Made by a program: the position numbers and the translations under genes
The notes under the pieces: generated by a model
The model's database searches: none
Seen by the model: the letters and a program-made list of their open reading frames with translations, nothing else
What the model was told of the DNA's origin: nothing
DNA from: Capillidium heterosporum
Taxonomy: Eukaryota; Entomophthoromycota; Entomophthoromycetes; Entomophthorales; Capillidiaceae
Length of the DNA: 64,000 nt
Assembly: GCA_016630905.1 (NCBI GenBank)
Contig: WBMQ01000005.1
Coordinates: forward strand, 434,001-498,000
Direction of reading: 5' to 3'
Part shown: in pieces, positions 45,781-57,807 of the stretch
Layout of the letters: each line of letters opens with the position of its first letter
How positions within the stretch are numbered: the first letter of the stretch is position 1

Positions 45781-45784
45781 TAAC

Positions 45785-48585
45785 CTAATCGGACATCTCT
45801 TCACTGTCCGTATCGTCTACCTGTTGTAGGATAGCCTCCTGTTGTTCTTTAAGCTTCAGGTAGCTGTAATAGTGATCCAGCATAGGGTTTTCGACCTCGA
45901 GGTCCAACGGCGCAGTCTTCTATTTTGGGAGTTAGCAAACATAAGGGGTACAGGTAATTTACCATAGTCAAAAGGGAAGTTGGGAGTAAATTTGAGGGCG
46001 GTTCTACGCTTCAAGATGAAAGTTTGAGTCGCTTGAACCTATTTAACTTGTGTTAGTTGGGCACAGTTGGTATATTTACTTTCTGGAGGATCGGTATCAA
46101 CTGTTGGGTCAGCTTGGGTAGGTTGGACCGCTTGATCAACTTCCGGAACTATTTAGAAGACTTAGAATAGCGGACATTTAAAAAACCTACGTAGGTCAAA
46201 ACTGGGGTAACCATCTCGGGGAATGCGACTGAGGTGGCGTGGGTGGCCAGATAGGTCAGGAGTGCATCAACCACTGCATCGACAAGGAGGTTCTATCTTA
46301 TTTAGTAGAAGCTTTAAAATATATGGTACTTGGTAGACGGTAGTACGCAGATACTGAGCAGGGCACTTGAGATGGAGGTCCAAGTTGATGGGTTTCAAAC
46401 TGGACTTTTGAGGCCCGCGCATAAATTCAACAGACTCAGTCACTTCGATGAGGTAAGGAATAATGGGAATGTAGACGTCGGCCTTCTCGGCAACTTCCTG
46501 TACTAGTTTGAGCAGCTGGAACCGTAGTGGGAAGTACTTGGAACTGGGCAATAGTCCTAACGTTCCCAAAGCAACTTGTATGAAGGGGTACAGTAGTGGT
46601 CGCAATGGTCCCTGGCCATGCTGAGCTTCAACTTGCTTGTTGCAGTAAGTGGATAGTGCCTTGGCCCAGAACTGCAACGCCATGATGAACTGCCAGTTGT
46701 AAACTTTGCGGTTGGCCTCCTACGGTGATATTTTAGACAAAATTTGAGAGTTAAAAGTTACCGAAGACATGTCCAACTTGGCTTTACGTAAGGTAATGGC
46801 GAGACGACGGATGGATAGGAAACCTAGCTGATAGGCCTTGTCAAAGTCGTGGGACAGCAACTCGATACCGCAGGATCGCATCAACTTGAGCTTGGGTACT
46901 GTGCGCTCATTGACCACTTTGGAGTTACTCAAATAGCCCGTAGTACATCAACTGCATGCCTATGTTAGAGTGCTCTATAGTGAAAAGTTACCTTCAAAGA
47001 GATATCCAAAGCGTAGGTGGACTTGATACATAGCTTGCGGATAATAGCAAAGGCAGTCAGCTGCAACTTGGGCTGGTCGTTAGCGAATAGCTGGAATGCC
47101 ACTTTAAGTAGACTCTTGCTTCGCTTGGGGAAGATAGTAACATAGTCTAAAAGAGGTCCGCAACGCTCCAATAGATAATGAACCATGGTCGGCTCGGTCA
47201 GTTGATCTAACATGTAGGTCAGGTTGGAGAGATAGGATTTGACTAAAGGTTGTAGCTTGCGCCAGTTGGGAGAGGAGCTGATGGATTGTTTCCTAAAATC
47301 AAAGTAAGTTGAACTGACACTACAATTTAAAGTTACTTGTTGGCTTTATCAACGAGGTAGTGGTTAAGTAGGCTAGGAATTGACTCCATGGAGACTGTCA
47401 TAACTTTGTTGAAGACTAGAAATATTGAAATTAGTTAGAGTTGTAAAAAGCCATGCAGTGTACCTTTGTCCGAATTGATAGTGAAATGCTTGAAGTTGCT
47501 CTCTTCATCGTTGATGTGAGCACCAGCTTCGAAGGCCTTGACTAGGTTTTTAAGTGCTTTAATTGACCGTTTCTACAGGTACTGTTAGAGTATAACTAAG
47601 AATAGCTTTACCTTTTCGATAAGTCGTTGCCAGCTTACAACCGACTCCAAAGTTAAGACTTCCCTGTCGTCGTCACTACCAGCATCATCCTCATTACCTT
47701 CCTATTAATCAAATAAGTTACACTACTAGGTTATGTTGATACCTCATTATCACTATCGTTGACTTCTTCCTTATCGTTACTGAAATTCAACAGTTTTTTG
47801 TCATTTTCCTTTAAAAATTTGTAGAAGCTTGGATCGGTCTTCTCGAGGTTCTTTAGATCTTGGAGATGTTCTTCAGCCTCTGAGAGTTCACTGTCGCTGC
47901 CTTGGTCTTCAATATCTTCAGCTTCATCGGCCTGCATATCTTCAACTTCAGCTTCCATATCCTCATCCTCAATTTCCATATCTTCGTCTTCAATTTCCGA
48001 ATTATCATCTTGAATTTCTTCTTCCAATTCCTCCTCTGAATCATCATCCACTAGTATTAATTAGTCGATAGTTTTGATTAATATATGTACTTTGGTTCAG
48101 ATCTACTTCATCTTTAAAATTTGAAATTAGTCAAAGCTATTTAAAAAAGTTACCTTCGGAGATATCTTCATCGGATTCGATATCTTCGACTAAAGCATCC
48201 TGCCAAAAGTTGTTCAAAAAAGGTTACATATTCTAAAATTACTTCTGCTTCGTCGAGTTGGTCAAAGATATCTTGAGTTGAATTTCTAGAGCTTTTCAAA
48301 AGTTTAGAAAATATGAACCCTGCTTTCATGTACCTCTTAGTGACCAATTTTTCAAATTCATAACCATCCGACTTGGAATTTTTTACTTTATCCTGATCTA
48401 AAAACTCATGAGCTGAATTAAGAGCTATCTCGGTTACCTTGACTTTGGGAAACCTTCTTGCCCTTCTTATCCTGCTGACGCTTCTCAAAGATCTGTTTGG
48501 CTTTCTTCTGCTCCTTACGTTGCTTGATAACTTGAGGTAGCTTCTCTCTGTTGAACTTTTTAGTTGACTTCTTTACTTTACCCAT
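45785..48585 (-). CDS. NOC2, nucleolar complex protein 2
   Basis: The minus-strand gene is split by 14 micro-introns of 32-48 nt (for example 48437-48398, 48242-48200, 47742-47702, 47336-47293, 46761-46720, 45951-45920), giving about 742 residues. The N-terminus MGKVKKSTKKFNREKL is the NOC2 signature. A highly acidic run (EDEDMEIEDEDMEAEVED) is followed by EKTDPSFYKFLKENDKKLL, another NOC2 hallmark. The helical repeat domain has WQFIMALQFWAKALSTYC and LIYPLVQV-like LLYPFIQVALGTLGLLPS. The protein acts with NOC1 and NOC3 in moving pre-60S ribosomes from nucleolus to nucleus. The coding sum is one base too long: an extra base near 46936-46942 breaks the frame between LMYYG and YLSNSKVV. A 15th intron at 48333-48292 is possible. 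Transcript data would settle it. Confidence 0.9.
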
Positions 48586-48589
48586 TCTA

Positions 48590-49600
48590 TTTAGCTAGTC
48601 TTGTTGATTAACAAAAAAGTTTGACTTGGCTTTGACAAGTTTTTGGCAGATTTGAGTGTAAAGGTAAATGCTGGTCTTATTGGATAGATTTTGATTCGGT
48701 TTGTTTTGAAATATTACACGGATTTTTAATAAGGAATATTATTGAAAGTTTTGTGATATTCGAAACAGAATACATTTCAAAAATATTTATCTTTAATAAA
48801 GAGAGTTCCTTTATCGAATTGAATATATAGCTTGGTACATAGGAAATTGAAAGTTTGCAACAATTACTATGTTATGGATATTCGCTTATAGTGGCTACTT
48901 GTCGGAAAAGGTACGAAGCTGGTTTATATTGAACAGCATTAAAACGATACCACTATTAATACTTGATGAACTTGAAGCCAACTGAGTTACATTTCAAATT
49001 TAGAAAGGCCTGCTTTTACACAGTACATAAACTGTGTATATAGTATCTTTGAATGCAGTTACTTGGTAATTGCTCAAAGTATCATATAGTTTTGATAAAA
49101 GTTTACCCAGACGCATAGCAACTATATACACTGAATCCATTTCTCTTATACCTTTGAAGGCACAATAGTACTTGCTCCAATCATACGTCTCTCAAATATT
49201 TTATTGGATAAAATACTAAAGATGGATTTAACTATATATTAAAGATCAAGAACATCGGGAACTAACATATTGTACGACGTATCCTGTCACAATATCTTAC
49301 TAACTTATTTCTTAGAACGTCAAAATTTGTACCTAATATAAAACATCAGTTAGTTTATTGCATCTTCTTTGTTGCCTTCTTACTAGGACTACCTGTCTAA
49401 AAGCTCTAAACGGAAATTTAGGCATTTAGATTATAGTAGCAGCTACTCCTAATTCTTTCAAATCATAAGATGGAGTTTGAAAGTCAATTCCTAACTTTTA
49501 ATAACTTCAAACATGGGTTAATAAAATAGCTATACATGGAGTGAGGCTTAGGTATCATGGACTTTGTCAATTAATGAGCAACATTGAAAAGTAGAATATG
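48590..49600. other. Intergenic stretch
   Basis: AT-rich. A TATAAAAGC string near 49605 precedes the broken Lys-rich gene. Confidence 0.45.
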
Positions 49601-49716
49601 AATGTATAAAAGCTACAATTGAAATGCTACTGCTTTTCCTTCCAAAGGTACAAATAGGAACTTTCAGTTATCTTCAGCCATAAAGCTTAACAAAGCTAAA
49701 GCCTAATACATCAACC

Positions 49717-50220
49717 ATGAGATTCTCACTTGATTTATTGCTTTTAGCTCTACTAATCCTCATATCCCCATCCTACACTCAGAAGACAGTCAAAAAAGTA
49801 ACCAAAGAAGCTGCCAAGGTCTCAACTTCAACTAAGAAAGCCATTACCAAAGCCAGTAAAGAGAAGAGCGCCGAAATCAAAAAGTACATTCAAACCAAGT
49901 GATCAGGTACCATCAAGTGACGCAAGAATAAGGCCAAGATCGTTAGAAAGAAGAATAAGTCAAGTCTACATGTCGTTTATTTCAAACGTAGGGTCAAGAA
50001 GAATAGCAAGATTTGGAAATGTATCTCCATCAAGAAGGGCAAGGTAATCTACACCTCCATCCAAACCCAACGTAGGTATTCTACTAAAAGACCCATCACT
50101 AAGGATATGGTTAAAAAGACTATAGAAAAGTCCTTCGATTCAAGCAAGTATTATAAAGCTATCTATATTGGTAAGATTTACATCTCCAAAAAGGCATCCA
50201 AAGCCCCAGTTCTCAAGTAA
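49717..50220 (+). pseudogene. Broken Lys-rich secreted paralog
   Basis: Begins with a good signal peptide (MRFSLDLLLLALLILISPSY) and a Lys-rich start. TGA stops at 49900 and 49918 then interrupt it. The frame stays open afterwards for about 100 codons (HVVYFKRRVKKNSKIWKCIS, KKGKVIYTSIQTQRRYS, KDMVKKTIEKSFDSSKYYKA). These align with VYSKKKVTKNKKTWSRILA, KKGKSTYAAVGIQKK and PEKVKEAMSKSLKETKPYKV of the gene at 38852. The first TGA falls where that gene has TGG (Trp). A TATAAAA box is present, so it may still be transcribed. Confidence 0.78.
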
Positions 50221-50224
50221 ACTT

Positions 50225-53200
50225 TTACTACTATACTTTGGGATGTGAGATTATTTATTACATATTAACTTTAAGTATACTATTTCAAATTGTAAGCATA
50301 AAATTTTGTCTTTATTTATGGTTCTATTTTAATTGTAAATGGTTAGTATTTTTAAAGTTTTCATTTACAATAACTGAAGTGTATGCTTTGTATCTCTAAA
50401 TCAATACTGGACATACCTCGGCACCAGCTTTAAATCAATTACAGCTAGATTACCTCTCTATATAGCCCAAATAATTCGTTTTGAAGTATTATTATCCGCT
50501 CTATACAATGGAAACTTTCGATTTGTCAAAATATATAAACTTGTATAAATATATTAAGTGCTATGTACAAAAGTTTTAACTACTTTGGCCTTGATCACTT
50601 TTTAATACCGTTCCATACTTGACTACATTAAACTTTTCCAAATCTTACAAAAAGATCTTTAAAATTAATATATTGGATAAAGGGTATATCATAAACATTA
50701 AAAAGGCTTAGTATATGAAATATGTATAATATTTATAAAAATGTGAGTCGGAGTGCTCTGTACTTTAGTGTATTTCATACATTGCTTAATTCAATATTCT
50801 ATATAAACATAAAATAGGTTTAATACGGCTGTTATAAATCTTTATATAGAAAAGATATAGTATATAGAATTAATGAGGACAGCCAAATGGATTAAATTGT
50901 AAAGCTGGTCTATTTGATTCCTTTATACCTATGAATCTGAGTATACCATAACATAAAAAATTTAGTTTGAATGTAGTTTTAATTGTTCGTAACTTGAAAG
51001 ATATATAATTTTACAACTGTACAGTAATCTAAACTACTATAAAGGCTGACTTAGGATGTATGTTTACAAGTATAGTGAATTTTTTCAGCTTTATTTAGAT
51101 TTTCACTTTTCATCCAATTATCTATCTTAGTATCAAGTTCAATTGGCTCACTATTGATTTCAAATTCCAAAACTGACAACTCTGACAATTGCAATAAAAT
51201 AAGATATTGCAAATAGAAATTGTTTGTAGCTTCAGTATTTTAGGGAGTGAGTCGTAAATCCTGTTTGTAGGCACATGATCGAAAGATAAATCGGTATTGT
51301 AAACTGGATTTTGTTTCAAAACACCATACCTTTTTATCTACTACGCCAAGAACCTAGATTAGTATGTAGGATTATAAACACTGTGAAGTATAAGAGAAAC
51401 AGATTATTGATTAGAGTGCAATACATATGCTATTTAGGGCTAGGATCCAAGTACCACTTTTCATTTTGTCTACCCATGATATGAACTAATCCTAAGTTCT
51501 TCAACTGAATGTGCAGTTCCCGTATCCAGGTGAAGCAGTTATCCATCAAACTATTGGTAATCGAAAGATAGGCCTACCAAATTACTAAACACATTATACA
51601 AAACTTTGAATGGCATGTTTTCAATATATCCTATTATCGGGGACTGTTTCGCCGCATCATACATTTCCTTCATCTCAATCCATACACAAATATATCAGTC
51701 ATTGAAAACTGGTTTTCACAATTCGGTTAACGATTAATTAATTTGCAGTTAAGGTTGGTCCGCCCTTTACCAATATATTGTTGAGTGGAATTTAATTTAA
51801 CAAGGTATTCCCAGTTGCATTCCCAATATCAAAAAGAATGTCAGCTTATGAGATAACTTCAAAGTTTAAATACTTTATACTAGGAGCTCTGTGGAATGTA
51901 TATTTTTATTGTACATATGGAGATTTTGCAATATATTTGGCAATATTTATTGAACGTATACTTGGTATACCAGTCTTAAAGTACTCTCCATATTAAAGAG
52001 TACTGGGTTATTGGCGCTTTCTTAGTACCTAGCAAAGTAATACTATATATATGTACGATGCTATAACTATGAAGTTTATATTGTTTCAAACATAGATATA
52101 CTTGAGGCTAAAGCAGATGTATAGTGAATAAACGATAACCCAGATCTACTTATGCAAAGAAACATTCTATCAAATCCTTACAGCCCAACAACAAGGAATC
52201 TACATCGAAGCGATATGGATGCCTACTCGAGCTGCAGCTCCAAATCTATTTTTAAAATATGATTTTCAATGCACATGTGATATGTACTAGTTCAAAATTA
52301 AAGTACTCCCTGAGCAATAAAGTAGGTTATAAATCCATAAGAACGAGTTGAAAATTTTGGATTTAATTCAGTAAACAACGCCTACAGTTGCCTAGCTTGC
52401 TTATTAGATGAGTTTATCAAAGCGGAACTGACCTCGAAATTTCCAAATGAGAAAAGCTGACAGTGGTGTTCTATAAATTCAAAGTCCAAGAAATTACTAT
52501 TTTAAGTTTATTTAAAAATCCTATTTGTCAGCTAGATGGTCCATCCGAACTATAAGAAACCATTTAAAATTTCACTTTGTCTGCCAATATATACACAAAG
52601 CCTTTATAGCTAGTGCTTTTCCAAAGTTAGATTTCGAGTTTACCCAGCGCTCAAAAATCGTACCACAAAGGCTCCAGTTTATAAAAACTTGGTTTTAAAG
52701 TACTGGTTTTAGCTTACTATATACTTCTGCTACCGTATAGGTATATTGTTTGCTAGTAGATTGGTTATTCCTCGGCCAAATAGACAGGTATTTGTAACCT
52801 ACATCTTTTTAACTAAACCTATTTTGAACATATCTTATTTCTTAATGTAATTTGTCTAATCATAATGGACATATCCATAGCAAAAATAAAAGGCAACAAA
52901 TGTCCGCTTTAAAAACTACTATAGCAAATAAGGTTTGCATTTATATACCACGAAGCATTTAGTGTTCTGTTAAATACTTTATGGATGTAGAGTAGTAATC
53001 TGTTGTAAGGTTGTAGAAGTAATGCATATTGATATACATTATTTAAATAGCTCAATCAGATATGTATAAAGACTATAGTTTGAAAAGCAATTAGAAAAAC
53101 ACTATATTTGTAGCGTGAAAGTCAGATAGCAGTGTATATATTTGAAGGAACTAAGTTTGAAGTCCGGGATTACTCAGATTGCTTGCCGCTATTGAAGTTC

Positions 53201-53450
53201 ATATATAAAAGGAAATATATTCATACAAAATTTCTCAAAGTACAAATAAGGAAAATCTAATAGGTGTTGCTTAGAATATTTTATCTGTTCTATATTACAA
53301 AAGCAAGTGGTATAAAGTAAACTCATAACCAGTTGATTACGGGATAAGCCATCCTTTTGGTTATTCGACAGAAGTTGATTCTAAAGAATTAATTACCGAA
53401 CTTGTCATTCCTAATAGAAATTTGTATAGTTCCAAATTTGGACCTGTTTT
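50225..53450. other. Long gene-poor interval
   Basis: There is no intact gene. Coding-like runs without a clear family lie at 51435-51565 on the minus strand (CFTWIRELHIQLKNLGLVHI), at 51122-51319 on the minus strand, and at 52150-52270 on the plus strand. They may be relics. Confidence 0.35.
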
Positions 53451-53454
53451 CAAA

Positions 53455-53464
53455 TCTATATAAA
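53455..53464 (+). promoter_or_regulatory. TATA-like box before the flavin oxidase
   Basis: CTATATAAAT lies about 50 bases before the ATG at 53511. This favours 53511 over the upstream ATG at 53484. Confidence 0.45.
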
Positions 53465-53510
53465 TTAGCCATACTGCTTTTAAATGGTAGAACTCACTCA
53501 CCTTTTAATC

Positions 53511-54936
53511 ATGAAAACCACAAGCCTCTTCAACTGCTTTTCTATTTTCCTACTGTCTTGTTACCAAAGTATCGAAGTCTATCCACCCGTATGTATCGTA
53601 GGTGGAGGCCCAAGTGGGATAACAATGGCAAGGAAACTGCGCTCGCACAATATAACATCAGTCATCTACGAGGCCGAGGATCGGGTCGGTGGGAAAGCTT
53701 ACACCTGGAGGGGCGAAGGCGGAAGCAAAGTCGAGATGGGTGCCCTATTTTTCGCCACCGACGCTTATCATCTGAGAGCAGCCATCAGGGAGACTGGACT
53801 CAAGGTATCTAGATACGCCAAATCCAACCTCGCTGTCTTTTCGAAGGATACTGGGTTCTATGTAACACCACCCAATCCCAAGCCGGAAGAATACTGTCAA
53901 AATGATTGAGGCTTCCAAAAAGTATACCAAACTTAGAGATTCCTACGACCTCACCTACGGGTTCGTCAACGCGCCAGACGTGTTGAAGATGCCTTTACTG
54001 CACTGGCTTTTGATGAACGAGTTGGATGCCTTGATCCCTACTTTCGTCCCCATAATCACATCCCAAGGTTATGGCCCACTGGACCAAATCCCAGCCTTGT
54101 ACGCTTTAAGATTACTCGACTTATCACGCGTCAACGATGTCCAAGACTTTTTAAATGACCTATTCATCATCGAAGATGGACTCGACAAGCTATGGGAGAC
54201 TTTAGCCCACGGTTTAAACGTCAAACTTAATCATAGGGTACACTTCATCCAGCGATACCGACCCGACAACAATGTCAGCAAGAACTACCGAGTTCAACTT
54301 ACCTTCAGGGACCAAAAAATCCGCCCCGTCCAGTGCTCCAAAGTCATCCTCGCCTTCCCACCCCTTCTAGAAAACCTCAATGCTATGATGAAGGATTTAA
54401 CCTACCAAGAGAAGGAAATCTTATCACATATCAAGGTAAACCACTACACTTCAGCTGTAGTTAAAGCTCCCAAATGGTATCACGACATGTATCTTAATTT
54501 GCTACCCAACCAAATCTCCAAGGATATGGGACTTACCGAACCGGAAGGTAAAGAGGAACCGATGGCCTACATAAAGCAAGGATATCCCTACTACTCCTCA
54601 TACTCCTGGTCTAAAGGTGTCTTTAGTCATTCGCCTCGCAAGCCTAAGTTCGAAACAATATGCCAGAACCTGAGGACTAACATAAAGAAGCTGGACCTAG
54701 CTATGCCTCCCAAGTCAGGCGCCGTCGGTCAAGTTTTGGAGGAGAAGACCTGGGAGTACTTCCCGCATGTAACTTCCGACTCTATGCTCAACTTTAACTT
54801 TTACCGAAAGTTCGACAAGCTGCAAGGGTACAAGAGTACTTTTTACGCCACTACTCTGTTAGGTTTCGAGGTTATGAACAACGCCATGGAGATGGTTGAC
54901 CACCTCTTCCATACCAAAGTATTACCTAGTTTTTAA
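53511..54936 (+). CDS. Secreted FAD-dependent amine-oxidase-like protein (one frameshift)
   Basis: The start at 53511 gives a signal peptide (MKTTSLFNCFSIFLLSCYQS). The FAD-binding Rossmann motif VCIVGGGPSGITMARKL follows, with EAEDRVGGKAYTW, typical of the flavin-containing amine oxidoreductase/prenylcysteine-oxidase superfamily. The rest is long and collinear: helical and sheet parts around CSKVILAFPPLLENL and a C-terminal YATTLLGFEVMNNAMEMVDH that closes the FAD pocket. The substrate is unknown. Codon use is uniform, but a single base too many in 53866-53907 puts the second part (from MIEASKKYTK) in another frame; no intron fits. The A-run CAAAATG is a likely place for a sequence error. 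Otherwise it would be a recent pseudogene. Confidence 0.8.
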
Positions 54937-54939
54937 CAT

Positions 54940-55460
54940 CCCTAATTTAAAAAACTAGTTGATAAAAGTTGTAGTATAGTGGGATTGCTTTATTTGTTCA
55001 CTTTTAATAAATTTTTATATAATGCTGTATCGTATCTTCGTTTACTATTTTCGTGCTTTTAGCAATTAAAATTTATGTATTGGTGGATTTACTTTTCCCA
55101 GAGATTGATGTCGGAGTACCTTCAACTCCGGCCAAAGCTTTCAATATGCCTATATATATACCTAGGTTTACATTAAAGAACAATACAGTTTAGAAATGCT
55201 ATACTAAGCTGGGAAAATGTTATTTACTCATCTTTCATTTGACTTGACTACGAGGCAACTGTTTTCTATCTTTATAAGAACTTCCATAAGCTCAGTATTC
55301 TATTGATGGTAGTCAGTTCAGTCCAGAAAATCTGGGTGAGCTTTTACAAGTTCAACTAAAAGAACTTGCCTAAACTTTCTGAACAAGGTAGAGGTTTCTT
55401 TGAACCGATAGCTGAAATCCTTTCTCAAAAAATAGCTAAACTTCAAGCTCAATAACCCAA
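54940..55460. other. Intergenic stretch
   Basis: AT-rich. No feature is supported. Confidence 0.4.
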
Positions 55461-55463
55461 AAA

Positions 55464-56693
55464 ATGACTGATGAGGAATTTCGCTACGTAAATTACCAAG
55501 GCAAAGATGTCAATTTCTACCAGTTCCTGGAGCTCGACCCCAAAAATTTCGTCCCCAAGCAACTCACCAAACAGTACCGTATCAAGGCTTTAGAGTTTCA
55601 CCCCGATAAAAATGAAGATAAGGAGGAAGCTAGTAAGTTGCATTTTATAAATAAAGCTAATCTTTAATAGATAGGCTGTTTTTGGAATTAGCCAGAGCTA
55701 ATAACATACTGACCGACCCCAAATTGAAAGCCCAGTATGACAGCTATATTGCCAACATAGAGAAGCGAGTCCAGAGGTTTAAAGCGATGGACAGTAGCCG
55801 TAGTAAATTCCGAGATGGTAACCTAATTTCATATCTAATTTAAACTTACTCTACTTCAGGACTGCTTAAAAAGGAAGAGGCGATCAAAATGGCAAAGGAG
55901 AGAGAGAGACAGGAGCGATACCAACGTGAAGCTGAGGTAAATTTAACTTTTTAGTTTTCATTTCTATTACTTTTGATCAACCTTTTAATGATACATTTTT
56001 AGCTAGAAAAAATGCGAACAAAAGGAGAACTATTTCTCCCAGCGAAAAGCAGAACCAACACCTCAGCCCAAACCCAAGGTCGATGCGTTGCAAACATTAC
56101 GCGATGAAATTAGCTTACTTCAGAAGGAATTGACCTCGCAAGATAGCGCTTTGAAGGTGCGCTGGAAGGGAGAAGGATCGTTCCCTACCGATCAGGTTCG
56201 CATTACCTTCCAACAGTTTGGACAGATCGATCACATACTCCCTTCCTCCAAAAAATCTAAACCCTATGCCATTTTGTCGTTCATATCACCGTTCACCGCT
56301 GTAAGTTAACTTTTTATAAATCAAACTAATTTATTTAAAGTACCAGGTGATGCAGGCTTACGAGTCGAACCCGGCCAGTTTCCAAGACTTGACCTTATCT
56401 TGGCCCAACAAAGATAAATCCGTCAATCCCAAGGTGCTTAAGATCATTGACCTACAGAGTGAACTACACCGTCGTTTAACTGAAATTCCCATCAATCCCA
56501 AATCCACTAATCCCAAAACAAAACGGTCGACTTTAAAGGTAAGTTTTGTTTCTATGATTTGGGACTAATGATTATACAGTACGAGAGGTTCTCTACGTTG
56601 GAAGAGTTTGAAGACTTTACCTTTGAGCGAGTGCGCCAATTTGAGCTGACACGGCAACTTGATAAGCGACCAAGGAATGACGTCCCGAGCTAA
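55464..56693 (+). CDS. DNAJC17/Cwf23-like J-domain splicing protein
   Basis: Six exons (introns 55633-55670, 55818-55859, 55937-56006, 56301-56346, 56539-56579) sum to exactly 331 codons including the stop (330 residues). The J domain is at 15-80 with HPDKNEDKEEA carrying the HPD motif that stimulates Hsp70 ATPase, then LFLELARANNILTDPKLKAQYD. A coiled-coil linker follows (KKEEAIKMAKERERQERYQ). Next is an RRM-like module (LKVRWKGEGSFPTDQVRITFQQFG, KPYAILSFISPFTA), then a C-terminal FSTLEEFEDFTFERVRQFE, as in human DNAJC17 and yeast Cwf23. These act at the spliceosome. The acceptor of intron 3 must be the second AG (AGCTAG) to keep the frame. Confidence 0.85.
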
Positions 56694-56699
56694 GTTTCT

Positions 56700-57800
56700 G
56701 ATTCAAATCGAGTGTAAGTGATGAAATAGGCCATGCGTATATGCTTTATAGACTAGCAACGTTACAAGTAGCTATATTCTTTATCTGCTTGATTTTTAAA
56801 AGCATACCCTGGATACAACAGTAAACTCAGGTAATGTTCAAAAGTTCTAATTAATCAACTTTACTTTATGTTTGTTATGTATTTGAGCAAAGTTTGGTAC
56901 TAATGTAGAAATAAAGTTTAAAGATTGAAATGTATATTTTAGTCGAGTGGGTTTTGATTTAGCGTAGTTTGGTGACAAGACTTTGGAGTTTATGATATTA
57001 GATAAAGTATTCTTATAGTCAACTTTTTCCTTTATAATTTCTTTTATATATCCAACTATTAGACAGCTATTTTATTCTATAAATTGTAATTTAGCAAGGT
57101 ATATGGTTTGATTAGCTTAGTTCTTGGAACAAACTATATGTAAATATATACTTTTAAGTTTATATAGCTTACTATTTGAAAAATTTATCTTTAAAGTGAT
57201 TACTTTGATATACAAACCAACTATATTATATCCTCTGAAAACCCACAGTTCCATTGATTTCCAGCTTACTAACGTCTATACAGAAAAGAAAAGATAGACT
57301 GTCCCATCTGAAAGTTCATGCAATACACCATACTCCATAAACTCAAAGCATCAGTTGCGTCTAATCTTCTTTATTTTTGATATAAACGTCCTCAAATAGT
57401 AACGAAAAGGGTAAGATGTGTGTAGGTTAGTTTTGAAATAAAGGTATGCTTGAAAATTTTAGGCTTCAAATCGTAGAAAGTTAGCCTAGAATTTGGATTG
57501 CAATCTTGAATCTAAAAATATAGGTACTCTACTTGTATTGTTATTTTCAGACATCCCATTAGTAATGGTCCAATTTCCAATCCATATAGTGTTCTTTGAC
57601 TTTCCACCAATATTTCTTTTCGGGGAGACCATTAAAGGTGTTAAATATTACTAAATGAGCTCTAACAGATACTACTATATCATTTGTTAAGAATTACTTA
57701 ATCCACTTAATTTTCCATAATTTCTCCCAGTTCTAGAGGGTTCAAGTAAAGCTAAACTTTTTTCAAAGAGCAAGTTGCAATTCAAAGAGAAGCTTACACC
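56700..57800. other. Intergenic stretch
   Basis: AT-rich. No supportable feature. Confidence 0.45.
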
Positions 57801-57807
57801 ATCCAAC

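Noticed and set aside
29112-50220. A variant genetic code, suggested by TAA at a Gln codon and TGA at a Trp codon
   Set aside because: Intact genes in the window end with TAA, TAG and TGA in normal contexts, and only duplicated copies carry the internal stops.
53805-53846. An intron in the flavin oxidase to explain the frame change
   Set aside because: The only fitting GT-AG pair spans 42 bases and does not change the frame.
55937-56002. First AG acceptor of intron 3 in the DNAJC17-like gene, which gives a frameshift
   Set aside because: The next AG four bases on restores the frame exactly, so no frameshift is needed.
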